The translations under genes were made by a program, and so were the position numbers. From NCBI RefSeq assembly GCF_003576645.1, contig NC_044916.1, forward strand, positions 37,880,868-37,944,867: 64,000 bases of DNA, in the 5' to 3' direction. Each line of letters begins with the position of its first letter. Position 1 is the first letter of the stretch. This document shows positions 10,967 to 23,478 of this stretch, one piece after another. Below the pieces are notes generated by a model. That model did not search any database. It saw only the letters and a program-made list of their open reading frames with translations, and had not been told where the DNA came from. The stretch is from Ipomoea triloba. Its lineage: Eukaryota > Streptophyta > Magnoliopsida > Solanales > Convolvulaceae.

Positions 10967-11548
10967 TCATAACAGCATCTTGATGATAGAGGTGGCGACA
11001 GCAGAGAGTTGGATTACATCCTTGTTAATCTCATCGATGGCGGATCCCGAGTACTCCAAAATTATATCTCCATTCTGCAGCTTAAACGCAGCCTCGCAGC
11101 TCTCCGCCTCCACCGCCGCATCCGCCATCCCATCCTCCGCGAACTTGGGGACGCCTCTCTTCAGAGCCGCCTCTGCTTCCGGCACGTCCGCGTGCACCAC
11201 GGCGTAGTAGTAGTAGATGTAACACTGGCTGAGGGGAAGCCTCCACTCCACCGGCTTCGACTTTTCCAGTTCCCGAATCGTTTCTATCATCTCCTCCGCC
11301 TTCGCCTTCACGGCGTCCACCATCACAAGCCCTAAAGTCTCCACGTTCACCGCCTTGGAGCTGGTGCGGGGGTCGGACGCCAGGACGGAGACGCAGAGTG
11401 CGTAGTTGGGGGTGTTGTTGCAAGCGGTGTTGATCAGACCGCCGTTGCTACTACCATCATCATCATCACTACTGTAATTGTTATTGCCAATTTTTCCCCC
11501 ATTTAGGACAGAGGAAATAAGCATCATCGCTGTGAATAAACTCTTCAT
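10967..11548 (-). CDS. Inhibitor of beta-fructosidase/PMEI-domain protein, Asp-rich N-terminus
   Basis: Intronless 193-residue secreted protein, paralogue of the one at 4022-4531. The hydrophobic leader is short (about residues 1-16). It is followed by an unusual polar insert with DDDD at residues 28-31. The PMEI domain follows, with cysteines C43, C52, C109 and C151 in the expected spacing (ACNNTPNYALC first). The end is QLSAVATSIIKMLL. An oddity is YIYYYYAVVH at about 110-119 where the paralogue has AFDYKAILT. The coding sequence is much more GC-rich than its flanks. A TATA-like TATATATATAG lies about 165 bp upstream of the ATG. The likely role is inhibition of acid invertase or pectin methylesterase in the apoplast or vacuole; the target is not resolvable here. 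Confidence 0.85.
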   Translation of the reverse strand: MKSLFTAMMLISSVLNGGKIGNNNYSSDDDDGSSNGGLINTACNNTPNYALCVSVLASDPRTSSKAVNVETLGLVMVDAVKAKAEEMIETIRELEKSKPVEWRLPLSQCYIYYYYAVVHADVPEAEAALKRGVPKFAEDGMADAAVEAESCEAAFKLQNGDIILEYSGSAIDEINKDVIQLSAVATSIIKMLL

Positions 11549-12461
11549 CTTGCAGTAATTTGGTGTAGATAGAGACCAGATCGATGAGAAGCCTTTGAAG
11601 AAGAAGCTAAAATGAATTCAATTGAAGCCCGGCCTTTGAATATTTTAGCTAGGTTGCTGTATAGACTAGAGCGCTTCTTAATTGCATAGCCAGCCCTCTC
11701 TCTATAGTCTATATATATACACCAAGTCCAATAATATATGTATATATAATGTGGATGTATGGTTGGTACATATATACCATACCATTAATCAGAAAATCAA
11801 ATTAAAGTTGTTTTTGTGACTCTGTTGGCTAACTAATAATAACACATATATTCACCTACTATTCAAGTATTCATCATGATATTTTTTGCTACCTTGTTTG
11901 TTGCTATATCTCCATCAATATGAATTCAATATATTTTTTTTTGTCTTGACAATTTTCAAGTGTTATTATCTTTTCTTTCCTTTCCCTTCACAATATATAA
12001 TATAATGCAAGTTGGCTTAGTTTGCATTCATGTATACTAAGATTAGAGACAGATATAGTAAGGTGTTCCAATTTCTTATTACTCGAATATATAAATAGCC
12101 AATTTAATTTGTTGTTAATTATAGTTTTATATGGTCGATCGCTTATGGTGGACAAGGAGCCTCTGCCCTCTAGGCTCCCACACGGCTCCGACACTGTCGT
12201 TGATGAGACTCGACCCTTGGTATCTTGTGACAAATTTAACCTCTGCAACGATTAGTTGAGTTGCTCACACGGGCATGATCTGCATTATCTAGTTTGCTCA
12301 GTAGTTGTCATGGCCTTTATATATATAGTATAGTACATACATCACTAATTGATACAGAGTAGAATTTTTTGCTTTTTATAATAAAAGATAAGATTATAAG
12401 AGTATTATATAATACCGCATGTCATATTCAATAAACAGTTGAATTGTTGATTTTTTTAAAA

Positions 12462-12497
<36 letters not shown>

Positions 12498-13804
12498 AGG
12501 TGGAATAGTTATATATTTAGATGGTATCCAACTATGGTGCGGAGTATAAAATATTGTTATATTGGTAGATATTTATACTTGAAATGATGGTTTTTTGGAC
12601 TAGTGTGTAAACCAACAAAAACAGTGTGGTTGAGCATGGTGAAATGTCAAGTCTAGTCATTCTTTTTATTTTTTGGTGTGTCTTAAGTCATTCTTCTTTA
12701 AGTTCATTCGACAATGACAATTACTATGTATGATTTATTAATATCAATTAAAGATTACATAGATTATAATAAAGCAAAGCTAGCTAGCTGCCGTATTTTA
12801 TTATTATGAATTAATAATGCTTATTTAAAGAAAAATGGCACTGTTAAGGCCAGATATTTAGAATCAACGGCGTCATTAGTGATCAGTAAACCACCAGGCC
12901 ACTACGGGCAGTTTCAAGGATAAGAATGGCATCTTTTCTTATTTTTCTCTGGTTTTAGCTGTCGTGTCTGTCTTGATGGGTTCGGCATGAAGGACAATAT
13001 GAAAGCTACACTTTCAAGTGTTTGGAAAATAACTTATTAGCCAAAATCTAGTTTATTTTATCAATTCTCACTTTTCTAAGTAATTAGTATGAGAATGCCA
13101 ATAAGTTGAAAATAAAAAGAATTACTTTGATTAGTTTATTGATATCAGTTTATTGCATTATCGTTTTAAAAGTATAATTGTTGGAACACATGTACATGTT
13201 CATTATCACAATTCGTTTGTGAACAAAAAATAATGTATGTTCACAAACAATAATCAAACAAACAACACAACTATATATATATATATATTTGTTTATAAGC
13301 CGAACTCTAAAATTTATTCATTTATGTTTGTTTACCTTAATAAACGAACATAAATGAACATTACCGAACATGAACACGAGTAAGTTCTGTTCCCTGAATA
13401 GATGGTACATATGCATGCGGCGGCAGGCATCAAAACTCACAACCCTTTAAAATTTTGTGGCCCGCAGACCGCAGTAACTTTCTTCTTTTTCATGTTTCAG
13501 CAAAAGGGAAACACGTACACAAGTATTTACAAGACAGCATGAAATGAAATGAAATTTTACAATTAACCAAATCCATGCTTGTTTGTTTGTTTGTTTTGTC
13601 AGTCATGCATGTGTAGTACGTGTTGAAGAACAAAGTTACTCTTCCTCCGATCTATCCACCCTGTTTTCTGTTGTGTGTTTCTCTGAAATGTGTTAAACAA
13701 AGCTAGCTGTACAGCCCCCCTGCGAATCATCATCAACTTTTTTTTTTTTCTTTTCTTTTCTTTCTTTCTTTCTGCTTCTGCATATGAGAGAGAGAGAGCC
13801 TAAA
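11549..13804. other. Intergenic DNA between inhibitor and poly(A) polymerase genes
   Basis: AT-rich, with an (ATT)n tract at about 12468-12495 and self-complementary stretches at about 13150-13380 (GTTCACAAA/TTTGTGAAC and ATTCATTTATGTTTGTTTA with its complement). The right end, including a TTTC-rich run at 13740-13772, is probably the 3' untranslated region of the poly(A) polymerase. No gene is recognised. Confidence 0.6.
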
Positions 13805-16800
13805 CTAAGCCCCCTCTGCACCATTTCCATTATTTGCACCCAAATATCTTCCTCCATCAATCTGTTGCCCCTTGTGCTTCACCGCCTTTGCAGATATTTC
13901 TTTCCAGCTCCTGTATCCACTGCAGCAGCTGCTGCTATTGCTATACTCTGCCTTCTTCAGCAGTTGGGACGATCTCACTATCGATAACTTCATTCTTCCA
14001 GTAGACCCTTGATATATGTTGCTTATATTCTTCATAAATTCATCCTCAACTGACTCTATGTCGATGAAGTTATTCCTTCCAGGTTGTAATCCCCAATAGA
14101 ACACCACGTTCACCTCTGATTCATCAATGTCAATGTATTCTGTAGGGTTGGGATCACAAAAACCCTGTAATAATTCCTCCAGCTGCACCCACATAAACCA
14201 ACACAACCCCCAACTCATCACTCATTTATTTCATAATAATAATGATTTGACAGAATAAACCAATAAAGATTATTATGATGAATAAAAGCCACTTTATAGT
14301 TACATCTTTTTCATTCATTTATGTCCACACAAATATACAAGCTACACGTAAACATACCTTAACCAGAAGCCAGCGGAAGCGAGACTTGACACAACCAACC
14401 CAGTTACCTAGTCCATCTTTGTCAGAAGCTGAAAGGTATATTTTGAGTAGTCGTCCGTACTTCTTTGAATAAGGAAAAGGTTCAAAGAGGATAGTCCAAT
14501 CAAAAGCTGGACTCAACATGTCCTGTAACAAGAACCATTGTGCACAAGTATCCATTATTAAACAAAACAGGATATCCAGTAAGTATGCTATGCCTATGCT
14601 AGTGCAAGCACAATTGATCTTTACTATAGCAATTTATAAAAGTCTGAACTAGGAGTGAGTGTTTACTCAAGCAATGATTCATACCTTTGTCAAAACATGT
14701 CCCCTGAGAAACTCTGTTCGGATTTTCTGGAATGTACTTCTCGTAATGTTAGAATGGCAGAAATCGCATTCACTACCTGGCAACTGGATAGGCAGAAAGC
14801 CAAGCTTTTCGCTGGGAATGAATGGCCGTGTCAACCCATCGTGGAGAACTACTGGAGTTGGACAAGGCCAAAAGGCAAATGTCTTGAAAAATATAGAAAC
14901 GAGGGTACTCAAGCTTGCTGTTGGATGCTTTTGACAAATGAATGCTGAAAGGACTGCTAAATGAATCCCTCCAAAAAATCCAACCAACTGAAGGTAATGC
15001 AATGCAATGTTAGACATGACCAAGACACAAAAAATGGAAAACCAGTATGATATGCAGACTGTAACAAATCAGTAAAACATGAACAAACATGGAAAGAAAC
15101 AATCCTTACATTTCCATACAATCCTCGTCTCTTTGCCCATAATTTAATGCAGCGTAGCAGTGATTGGAATAGCTGTTAAACAGCAAGTTGAGAAATAAGA
15201 GATGTGAACACTTGTACCATCATGCTTGTATGTGAAAATAAACAGCAGATTCTGCTTATGGCATCCCCCAAAGCAAGATTGATTGATGCTACCAACTTAT
15301 GATTGCCATAATTTTAAAATATTTTCAAGCAATCAATTTTCTGAAAGTTGAAATTAATATGCATATACAAGACAATTAAAGAATGCTTGGCTAGTATTTC
15401 AAAAGATTTTGGAACTCCATGTTCTAACACTAGATAAATGGTGGATTGATACAAACAAAATTGAATAACATATACTCAATATCATATAATTCTAAAGTTC
15501 TAAGAATCTAACATATCATGTTTGTTTGTATAATCATTTACCTCAATGTTTGGCAAAAGGTACATTATACTTCTATTAGCACGTATTCCGGATAAACTTC
15601 TCCAGCTGCTCTCATCAATATTCCTCATAAAGAATGGGTTGAAGACGTCCACATTCTGGATAACATAAATCAGTTGGCTTAGTAAAAAAACATTCAGTTG
15701 TTTATTCAGCACTATGCAACTACATTAGAGATGAAATAAAGGTCAAAGATCTTGATCAACAGAACCCCACAGCAGCAGCCATGAGAGAGATGGCATCAGA
15801 ACTCACCTCTGGAATGGATACAACTTTAAGTTGAGCATATGGAAGATCAATGGGGATCCCATCAAATTTAAAACGCATTAGAGGAACTTTTGCATCCTTG
15901 ATACATTGGATCTCTGATATTTCAGGTCTGCTTGCAAGTATGTTGTACAAAACAACGAAAAAATCTTCCTACAGTAGTCACAGTATAACACTAGTAAAAA
16001 TTGTGGTACTGCAACATATGTGGATTGTGGACCCAAGAAAAATGATCAAAAGTAGAAAGACATACCACCATATTAGCAAAGCAAGGGACAACACACAATA
16101 CATCAATGTCTGACTCTGAATTATGAACCTAAACAGAATGACACAAGTCAAAAGCAAAGAAATATCCAACCTTGTAAAAGTAAAATAAAATAAAATGATG
16201 CTGTTGTTTATCGGTGAGGCTATTGAAATTTCCAATTACAAACATCAAGAAATATACTTAAGTGGAAACAAAGTAAAATGGGACAGACTTACCCCAAGAC
16301 CATACGATCCATATGTCAATATTGTAGCTGAAGCACTTCTGAGGTATCTTTTAGGGAGTTGGTGTCGATAAGCTACCCTCTTAATCCATTCCATTACTAT
16401 CTGCGAGGTGTGATTGTATTTCATATGATACAAAAAAAATCATTCAGCTTACAGAAATTGAAGTCAACTTGGAATCACAATTAAAACAGAAAATTACACA
16501 ACTTTAAAGAAGTGCCACTGCATTGCTGTAATATAAACAACATGACTATGACTTTGAGAAATAGCAAAAGATTACTATGTGCAGATTGTTGTTCGCAAAG
16601 AGAGGATTAAATGGGCATATTATATCCAAGAACCTTTTTTAGCTTGTGAATGGCATTTCTCCGCCTGATTTCCTCCTCTGGTGATGGCACCAAACCCTCG
16701 TTGATCATCATCTGAAACAAATTTGAAAAGAAAACAGAGAATCATAAAATGGAATGGAGGGAAATCAAGAAATAAATAAACGCGCATTTTTGCATCATAC

Positions 16801-17040
16801 ATGAAAAAGTAACCAACGAACCTGATACAGAGACAAGGACCTTTCCATCTCCATTCTGATGAACATATCAGGGCTGAATCCAAAGCCCAAAGGGGCAACT
16901 AGTTGAGGAAGCACGGGAGCAAGATTGATAGTCGCCAACCCAATTGGCTGCAGTCCAGGAATTACGCGTGGAACCGCAGGATTCCCAGCTCCAACACCAA
17001 GATCAATAGAATGCTGATTCGCAGGTTCCCCAAATTCCAT
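13805..17040 (-). CDS. PAPS3: Poly(A) polymerase, PAPS3-like (10 exons)
   Basis: Exons in coding order: 17040-16822, 16711-16634, 16400-16293, 16128-16066, 15968-15807, 15655-15542, 15172-15110, 14987-14685, 14522-14358, 14182-13805; all junctions GT-AG and all phase 0. Product about 550 residues. It adds poly(A) tails to pre-mRNA 3' ends. The nucleotidyltransferase core follows a proline-rich N-terminus: GSYGLGV (about 130-136), then ESDIDV with catalytic D142 and D144, and the third acidic residue D197 in IPIDLPYAQ. The central domain has GIRANRS, then LLRCIKLWAKRRGLYGN, then the C-terminal RNA-binding-like domain (FPYSKKYGRLLKIYLSA). Plant nuclear poly(A) polymerases carry a long C-terminal extension with a nuclear signal; this one stops soon after the core, as in Arabidopsis PAPS3, which is the basis for the symbol. 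Confidence 0.88.
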
Positions 17041-17494
17041 ACAAAACTTGAGCCAATACTCAAGGAAAATATCTTGAATCTCAACGATGGATTTCTAAAA
17101 GAAAAGGAAAAAAAAAACACAAAAAAAAAAGGAAAATCTTTTGCGATTATCTTCAAAAATAATGTTGGTAACAGTAAAAGAAGAAATGCATCAGAAATTC
17201 AAGAATTGTAACACAGTGATGGTTCTTTGTTTAACGAATTGAAACTGCGTGGAAACAGGGGAACTCCAGGGAGGAGATGGGTTGGGTTGGGTTGGGTTGG
17301 GGTTCCAAAGCTGGGGTGCCCGAAGTGACGAGGTATTTGGAATGTGGCTTGGGCGTTTTTGCTGACCACGTGTCTCCCTGCACTGCCTGCCAAGTGTATG
17401 AGCTGCGCTTTTCTTGGCACTCACCCTCTGCTCAATTCTCAAATGTTTCACATACTCATACTTACTACCCATTTTCATTACTTTAAATTATCAA
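17041..17494. other. 5' flank of the poly(A) polymerase gene
   Basis: Probable 5' untranslated region and promoter of the minus-strand gene. It contains an A-rich run at 17100-17132 and a GGGTTGGGTTGGGTTGG tract at 17278-17302. No second gene is seen. Confidence 0.5.
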
Positions 17495-18520
17495 TTTCAC
17501 AACTTTGATATATAGCATCAATAGCCTCAATTTTTTTTATAAAATTTGTGTATTTATATTATGAATTTTATAAAAATAGTATATAATGACCATCTTATTA
17601 TATAAGATCAATCACCTCAAATTTTATCAAATTTGTTTGTATATATTCATTAATTCTATATAAATCGTATGTAATGTCTATCTTATTATATAAGATCAAT
17701 CACTTCACTTTTATCAATTTTTTATGTATATATTCATGAATTCTATAAAAGTCGTATGTAATGTCCATCTTATTATACAATACCAATCACCTCAAATTTT
17801 ATCAATTTTGTGTGTATATATTCATTAATTATGTAGAAATCGTATATAATATTGTTCATCATATTATATAAAATCAATCACCTCAAATTTTATTAAATTT
17901 GTGTGTATATATTCATGAATTATATCGTATACAATGTCCATCTTATTATATAAGATCAATCACCTCAAATTTTATCAAAATTGTGTATACTTATTCATGA
18001 ATTCTATACAAATAGTATGCAATATCCATCTTATTATATACTACGTATTATATAAGATGAATCACTTCAAATACTATCAAATTTGTATGTATATACATTT
18101 TATTATATAAGATCGTAAATCACTTTGAACTTATCAAATTTTTGTGTATTTAACTATTTATTCATAAATTCTATACAAATCGCATGTGATGTCCATCTTA
18201 TTATATAAGGTCAATCACATTAAATGTTAACAAATTTGAGTGTATATATTGATGATTTTTGTGCAAAATCATACATAATGTTTATCTTATTATATAAAAT
18301 CAATCACTTCAAAATTAATCAAAATTGTGTATATTTATTCATGAATTGTATACAAATAGTATGTAATATCTATCTTATTATATATTATATAAATCGAATC
18401 ACCTCAAATATTATTAAATTTGCATGTATATACATTTTATTATATAAGACCGTGAATCACCTCAAACTTATCAAATTTGTGTGTATTTATTCATGAATTC
18501 TATACAAATCATTTGAAATA
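17495..18520. repeat. Minisatellite, ~80-90 bp unit, about 12 copies
   Basis: A degenerate unit 'ATCAATCACCTCAAATTTTATCAAATTTGTGTGTATATATTCATGAATTCTATACAAATCGTATGTAATGTCCATCTTATTATATAAG' repeats head to tail. Copies differ by point changes and small indels, and some are shortened. It lies just upstream of the poly(A) polymerase promoter. No coding potential. Confidence 0.9.
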
Positions 18521-19640
18521 ACTATTTCAGTCTTAATAATGATCGTAAATTCTCTACATCTCGTTGTATGTTATCAACATCAAGGTTAATATGTTAGCGG
18601 ATTAGTTTTCTCAAAAAAAAACAAAATGTTAGCGGATTAGTCCATCTAATTAATATTTTAAGTGGAGCGCAGCATATGGGCAAGCTAAGGTCAACCAAAA
18701 TCCCTGGTGCTTAGTCCAATTCATCAAGCAACGATAAGAATGTAGCTGAGGCGGTGTGGGCCTAATGGCCTATTATAAATAAATTAAAGAGAAGTGATGT
18801 GCAACACCCACAGGTACCAAAACTGGTGTCGGTGGTACACACAGGCCGATTCACCCTCACTCCGACTGCTAAATTCCCTCCATCATTTATTTAATTATTT
18901 TAAATGATTGAAGTTGAATATATATGATATATCCCATTGTATGTATGTATGCGTGCACTTTTTTTTTTTTGAAAACTGTATGCGTGCACTTTGTTTTACA
19001 TCTACTTGCAATTAAGTTGAAAACAAAGAAATAATTGCATGTTTGGCGTTAATGGAATTGGAGATGAATGCAAAATTTTAATGAGTGAAAATGTATGTAT
19101 GTATTCATGCACCCAATTCAATCCCTTTCCCTTTCTTCTTCTGCTACCTGTTTTGCCTCAAATAAATTCCACATTTGAATGTATCACAAAAAGGTAATAA
19201 ACGTGGTAGTACTTTTTTTTTTTTTTTTTTTGTAATGTTTTATTTGTAAAAAAAAAAAAAAGAAAAAAAAAAGTAAGAAAACAGGAAGAAGAACACACAT
19301 AGATGCTAATTTCTCAACCAGCACACTCAGTACAGTAACTTATTTACAGCTCTGCTTCTATCTCTCGCTGTGAGAGTGTGAGGATATGGAGGAGTAAGAA
19401 GGAAGGGAGCAATTGTATACAGACGGAGACATCCTCCTGGCTTTAATAGCATTCTAAATTCACATATCCCTTTATTCCACACATTTTTTTTTTTTTAATT
19501 TTTCTCTCTTCCTCCATCAGATCCAATTCACATTCATCTCCCTCCCCTTCTCTTCATATATATAAATACATCATCTTGCTGCTTGTGTACTTAACATTTT
19601 GGGTGCTTTGTGGAGGAACACAAGCTCATAACCACTAATA
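18521..19640. other. Intergenic DNA and RWA promoter
   Basis: AT-rich with T- and A-runs at about 19214-19271. Near the right edge, CATATATATAAATACATC at about 19555-19571 is a good TATA box some 75 bp before the RWA start codon, preceded by a CT-rich stretch, as is common in plant promoters. Confidence 0.6.
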
Positions 19641-22600
19641 ATGTTGATCTACGGACCCCTAACACCTGGTCAGGTTAGAATGCTTGCTACTCTACACATC
19701 TATCTATCTGTAATCACTACTTGTATCTTAGATCTTGCACTCTTCTCACTCAAATTCAAACCCTAAAGCTGCTTACTTGCTTCATCTTTGCTTCCTGTTT
19801 TAATTTTCCTTGCTTAGCTTGTATGATCCATCCGGTGTTTTAATTTGTTTGACACTAGTTGCCTTGTTTTTTCAACAATTGCTTGCAGGTGTCATTTTTT
19901 CTTGGAATTATACCGTTATTTGCGGCATGGTTGTATTCCGAGTATTTGGAGTACAGGAAAAATACGGCTTCTTCCAAACTGTATGCCTACTACAACCTCT
20001 TCCTTTTCTTTTTCTACTTCTACTTCTAAGTTAAATTGAGCTATGTAAAAGATATTCCTTCTTTCTTGGTTGATATGCCTTTAGGTATCTCATATCTGGG
20101 ACCTCTTCTAAACTAAACTTTAAGCTCCCATGAGTTTTAAACCACCTGGCTAGTATTCTTCTCACAATTTTCATGTGCAGGCATTCTGATATCAATTTGG
20201 TTGAGTTGGGAAATGAAGCTGTTAAAGAAGATGACAAAGCTGCTCTTTTGGAGGGAGGTGCTCTTCAGTCAGCATCTCCAAGACCTCGCACTTCATCTGT
20301 AACATCTCAACTCATCAGGTTCCATAAATGACTGCTGTTTTCTTGCTAAATATAATATTACTACTTCTCTTCACACATTCATGTCTTATCTTATGATATC
20401 ACCAGGTTCTTCCTGATGGATGAAACATTCTTGCTTGAAAATCGGTTGGTTTTGAGAGCTATGTAAGTGCATTTATTTTTTCCAATTTCAAACTTCAGCT
20501 CTGAAAATCAATGTGAACTATATATTGCTTATTTTATCTTCTGTTACCAATGCGCCCTTTGCAGATCAGAGTTTGGCGCTCTTTTGTTCTATTTCTACAT
20601 ATCTGACCGGACAAATATCTTTAAAGAATCAACAAAGGTCTGTCAACAGCAACTTCTTCCTCCTCCTCCCATCCCCACCCCCCAAAAAGAATGAAAATAA
20701 ACAACTTTCTTTTGCTTTCCTCAAGTGGATGCTAATGTATATTGAAATGTTTTTATGTGTTTGTAACCAACACTTTTTTATTTGTCTATGCAGAGTTATA
20801 ATCGGGATCTTTTCCTGTTCCTCTACTTCCTGCTCATCATTGTCTCTGGAATTACTTCATTTAAGATCCACCATGATAAATCCCCTTTCTCAGGAAAATC
20901 CATAATGTATTTAAACAGGCATCAGACAGAGGAGTGGAAAGGTTGGATGCAGGTAAAATCTTTGCCATATGCATATCCATTAATTCTTCTGGTCAAGTGA
21001 CATCTTTGAATGGTTGAGACAAGCCATTCTTATATCATCTAAGTTTCTTTCGGTCTTTCCTGTAAGGGATTAGAAGTTGTTGGACAAATCCATCTTGTAG
21101 GAGACTAACACTATGGTTTAAATTTTAAAAGCATGTGCAATTGTAAGATGCTTAAAATGCCATTTGACTTGCAGTTCACAAATGGGATTTAACCTGTTTC
21201 TTTTATACACACAGGTGTTGTTCCTGATGTACCACTACTTTGTTGCTTCAGAAATTTATAATGCTATAAGAATTTTTATTGCTGCTTATGTATGGATGAC
21301 TGGATTCGGGAATTTCTCATATTATTATATCCGAAAAGATTTTAGCCTCGCAAGATTTTGCCAGGTACTATCTTCCTCTTGGTATCCTGAAATGATTCAC
21401 AATTAAGTAACAAAATTAAAGTTTATTTGTGTTTGGACAGATGATGTGGCGGCTTAATTTCTTGGTGTTCTTTTGCTGCATTGTTCTAAACAACAGTTAT
21501 GTGCTATACTACATCTGTCCGATGCATACTCTTTTCACTCTGATGGTTTATGGAGCCCTTGGTATTTTTAACAAATATAATGAAAATGGCACCGTGATTG
21601 CTATCAAGATTGTGGCTTGCTTCTTGGTTGTTATTCTGATCTGGGAAATACCTGGAATGTTTGAGCTTATTTGGAGCCCTTTCACTTTCTTTCTTGGTTG
21701 GTAGTTTATACCTTTTATTACTTACACTGCCATTGGCAATGCTGAATGTGAATATCTAAATGTCTTTGAATTACATCTTAGGATATTCCGATCCTTCAAG
21801 ACCAAAACAGCCCCTATTGCATGAATGGCATTTCCGTTCTGGCCTTGACCGTTACATATGGATAATTGGAATGATATATGCATACTTCCATCCTACAGTA
21901 AGTTACAGTACAGATTTGAGATACATTACCTACCATTACAAATTTTAGGGAAAATGACACTTTTAATCTTTTTGTTGAACCGGTGGTGCAAATTTATCTT
22001 TTAGTTATTCACAATGTAGACTCAGGTTCTAGGTTTTTAACAATAGGATTTAGTCTCTAACGTTATGGTTATGTTAAAACTTAAAACCCTAATAATAAAT
22101 CCGCCACTTTGCTAAGAATTTAGGGACAATCTATGCCACGAATAACTGAGGGGATAAACTTACACTAAGGTCACAACTAAAGGACTAGAAGTGTCATTTC
22201 CTCAAAATTTTAATGAATTGCTTAAATCCTGTGATTTCCTATCTCCCTACATAAAAGAATAAATAAATAAATAAACTTTTGTTTGAATTTCATACTTCAA
22301 GGTGGAGCGATGGATGGAAAAACTTGAGGAAACTGAAGGGAAGCGTCGGATATCTATCAAAACAGCTGTTACGATAACTTCACTGGCGGTAGGAGGCTAT
22401 CTTATTCCAAATGTGTTAATATGTCCTTTCATGTGTTTGATGTTATAGTTTTATGAATTTCAGATTGGATACCTCTGGTTCGAGTACATATACAAGCTTC
22501 CAAAGAACACATACAATAAATATCATCCTTATACATCATGGATTCCAATAACGTATGCCTATATATACCTTGTTCAATTGCTAGTTTGTGAGTTACCCAT

Positions 22601-23478
22601 TTTCATCTAGTGATTAATGTTCTGTGCATTCATTTGATCTATGGTTTTTTTTTTTGTTTTATCAGAGTTTTCATATGCTTACGAAATGTTACCCAGTCAT
22701 TCCGCAGCTACTCATTGACACTATTAGCGTAAGTGACCTTGGAAAATTATAGAAAAGGTCATTGTGGGATTGCCATTAAAAAAATTTGTTTCGGTAGACA
22801 ACTTACTTCTTTTTTTTTTTTTTTTTTTTTTTTCCTTTCGGAATTAATAGATGGCTCGGGAAGATAACTTTGGAGACTTACATCTGTCAGTTCCACATAT
22901 GGTTAAGGTATTATGGATGCTCTCAAAAAACTGAAGAGTTTTCTGATATGGATTATTAATGCACTGCATGTTGATGTATGTTTCTGCAACACAATAATGC
23001 AGATCTAGTGTACCAGATGGGCAGCCTAAAAAGTTGCTGTGTTTGATCCCAGAGTATCCATTGCTGAACTTCATGCTTACAACTGTGATTTATGTAGCTG
23101 TAAGATGAGGAATTTTTTATTTTTTATTTTTTTTTGGTTTTATTAAGAAGTATAAAGCAGGGCAGAGTGCACGAATAAAGTTGGTCTTGTTACGCATTTA
23201 CATTTGCAGGTTTCTTATAGGCTCTTTGAATTGACAAATACATTAAAATCGGCATTTGTACCAAGCAAAGACAACAAACGGCTGGGCTATAATGCAATTG
23301 CTGCCTTAGTAATAGGAAGTGTCATATACACATTGTCTTCTATATTCTTGAGGCTATCTCAGATAATGGTAAGTGAGTCTTTGAATAGCGTAAAATTTGA
23401 TTTTTGAAAGCATTGTGTGCAAACAAAGCAGCTAACCATCATTTTCATATGCTATCATTGCTTATTATGCAGATATAA
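19641..23478 (+). CDS. RWA: REDUCED WALL ACETYLATION family protein (16 exons)
   Basis: Exons: 19641-19673, 19889-19980, 20181-20318, 20406-20462, 20565-20637, 20794-20952, 21215-21364, 21441-21696, 21782-21897, 22302-22388, 22464-22552, 22666-22728, 22851-22907, 23003-23099, 23210-23368, 23473-23478; frame is kept across every junction. Product about 543 residues, the usual RWA length. RWA proteins are Golgi multi-pass membrane proteins (Cas1p 10-TM acyltransferase family) needed for O-acetylation of xylan, pectin and xyloglucan, probably by supplying acetyl groups to the lumen. Hallmarks seen: N-terminal TPGQVSFFLG, the loop [59 protein letters not shown] and [14 protein letters not shown], separated by many hydrophobic helices. 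The last exon encodes one residue plus the stop; reading on without splicing would end at 23407 instead. A MITE sits in intron 9. Confidence 0.92.
21948..22204. mobile_element. MULE-like MITE in RWA intron 9
   Basis: Inverted ends GGGAAAATGACACTTTTAATC and, reversed, GAGGAAATGACACTTCTAGTC; flanked by AAATTTTA (21940-21947) and the same sequence just right of 22204. About 256 bp with no coding capacity. It lies wholly between exons 9 and 10 and does not touch the splice sites. Confidence 0.7.

Noticed and set aside
11009..11423. Overlapping frames opposite and within the GC-rich inhibitor gene
   Set aside because: They are shadows of its codon bias; the PMEI frame has the signal peptide and the four cysteines.
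17278..17302. GGGTTGGGTTGGG tract as a telomere-like repeat
   Set aside because: The unit is GGGTTG, not the plant telomere TTTAGGG, and only about four units are present.
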